Source: Micropterus salmoides
Lineage: Eukaryota; Chordata; Actinopteri; Centrarchiformes; Centrarchidae
Direction: 5' to 3'
Assembly (NCBI RefSeq): GCF_014851395.1
Contig: NW_024040374.1
Location: forward strand, 23,475,695-23,539,694
DNA: 64,000 bases
Part shown: one piece after another, positions 63,001 to 64,000 of the stretch
How positions within the stretch are numbered: the stretch's first letter is position 1
How the letters are laid out: each line of letters opens with the position of its first letter
The notes under the pieces: generated by a model
What the model was told of the DNA's origin: nothing
The model's database searches: none
Seen by the model: only the letters and a program-made list of their open reading frames with translations
Made by a program: the position numbers and the translations under genes

Positions 63001-63697
63001 AATGTGTGTGCACTCTAGTGTGTTTTGACCTCAGTTTTTTGTGTGTAGCCTTGATAACAACACAACACTGTCCCACATGTTTCTGACATATAGGCTCTGC
63101 CATACTGACTTCACCAGCACGGGAATGGCGTCACAGACACCAGATTTAAAAACTCCTGTATACTGCGAATACAGAGAGATTTACCTGGTAGCATCAGTCT
63201 TAATAAGCATTGTGTGAAATCGTTTGGGCTTGAATGTAATGGACGTTTATTTATATGTAAAAGTCCCGCACTTAAGATTTAAATAGAGGTTTAATTCAGG
63301 ACTTTTACTTGTAATAGAGTATTTTTAAATAGTTGTATTCATACTTTTACTTTACTATCTGAGTACTGCTGCACATTTTTATCAGTTATTATCATTATTA
63401 CAGTTTCATTCAATTCCATTTAATTGTGTTGTTCTTGAACCTTTTACAAAATAGTTTATAAAACCCATCACTGACTTTTGTGGTCTGCATGGATAAATTC
63501 TGATTAAGAAAAAGATTCATATGCGCTGCAGGAGGCTCACCTGTGTCCCAAACTTCCCTGTAAGTACTATTTCATTGAACTTAGAAGAATACCCTGGTAC
63601 TGCTTGTCAGTGTATTCAAAGCGATCACCAAACACCAGGCAGCAGATGATGTTGGACACAGCACTGGTAATCAGTGATTGGGCATCAAAAGGCTTGC
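60027..63697 (-). pseudogene. Cytochrome P450 family 2, copy B, exons 4-9, exon 4 frameshifted
   Basis: Exons (5'-3'): 63541-63697, 61879-62055, 61639-61777, 61250-61437, 60422-60563, 60027-60202. Sizes equal copy A except exon 4, which is 157 instead of 158. A patch at about 63,565-63,590 shifts the frame and gives a TAG at 63,567-63,569 after GILLSSMK; the exon's last codons also show W to G (TTTGGGACA for TTTTGGACA). Exons 5-9 are open, with haem loop, EIQR and the GC donor after exon 5 kept. Exon 7 carries three changes against copy A: N to S before MPYTDA, and A to V and L to V in GNIAPLNLV. Exons 1-3 lie beyond the window. If the shift is an assembly error, the gene would be intact. Confidence 0.7.
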
Positions 63698-64000
63698 CTG
63701 AAAAGAAAGAGGAAATGTAGAGAAAACACACAGAAACTTTGAAAAAAATAAAAGAACGCAAAGTCAAAACATGAACTGTGTGATGAGCCACAGGCAGAAG
63801 AAGAGTACTGTGACATATTGATTATAATTATGGATGATTAACAGGCTGGCTTATCAGATACATTTACAGTGTCAGCCACTGCCAAACTGAAACAAACTAA
63901 CGTCTAAAGTGCATGGTTCAGTGCTCCACAGTGTTGCTGCATGCCTCTGTGTGGAGCAAAGTTGGAGCGAAGTTGAAGGGAAAGGGAACATGTACTTAAC

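Larger units (their letters stand above)
55578..64000. repeat. Direct duplicate (copy B) of 45,926-54,362
   Basis: Nearly identical to copy A with an offset of about 9.64-9.65 kb. Differences include many 1-3 base indels, usually with B shorter (for example 46,057/55,710 and 47,785/57,435). Copy B also carries about 64 bases at 59,184-59,250 that copy A lacks, a much shorter CA tract, and a divergent patch at 63,380-63,440 and 63,565-63,590. The window ends inside copy B. See the findings for real duplication versus second haplotype. Confidence 0.95.

Noticed and set aside
1..64000. CRISPR arrays, bacterial operons or phage-like systems
   Set aside because: All genes are spliced vertebrate genes. 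The tandem repeats are simple microsatellites without unique spacers of regular length.

Overview
The window is nuclear DNA of a ray-finned (teleost) fish. It holds vertebrate genes with small introns, abundant CA/GT microsatellites, and interspersed repeat families typical of teleost genomes. The exon models were built by hand from splice signals, reading phase and recalled family sequence. No alignment or database search was run.

Layout. (1) About 1-10,520, + strand: ddr2, a collagen-activated receptor tyrosine kinase, lacking only its signal-peptide exon(s). (2) 10,814-14,300, +: hsd17b7, complete in nine coding exons and starting about 300 bp after the ddr2 poly(A) signal. (3) 14,432-14,821, -: an unrecognised single-exon ORF for a small, probably single-pass membrane protein. 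(4) 17,543-24,070, +: serbp1, complete in nine coding exons behind a CpG-rich promoter. (5) 26,044-34,671, -: il12rb2, complete in 15 coding exons (798 aa). (6) 37,770-47,845, -: il23r, complete in 15 coding exons (869 aa) with a 5' UTR exon to 48,095. (7) 50,337-54,908, -: a CYP2-family cytochrome P450, exons 2-9, with exon 1 lost in an assembly gap. (8) 55,078-55,577: a run of exactly 500 N. (9) 55,578-64,000: a second, nearly identical copy of 45,926-54,362, carrying the il23r 5' exons and CYP exons 4-9.

The neighbourhood serbp1-il12rb2-il23r matches the human 1p31 block, with a CYP2J-like gene next to it (human CYP2J2 is on 1p). ddr2-hsd17b7 matches human 1q23. The two cytokine-receptor genes are functionally related: in mammals IL12RB2 is the STAT4-coupled chain for IL-12 and IL-23R the STAT3-coupled chain for IL-23. 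Both cytoplasmic tails here keep recognisable docking tyrosines. il23r also keeps three membrane-proximal fibronectin III domains that mammalian IL-23R lacks.

The most unusual structure is the roughly 9.65 kb direct duplication at the right. It duplicates the il23r promoter side and first coding exon together with the P450. The right copy has a destroyed il23r splice donor and a frameshifted P450 exon. It could be a real tandem duplication or a misassembled second haplotype.
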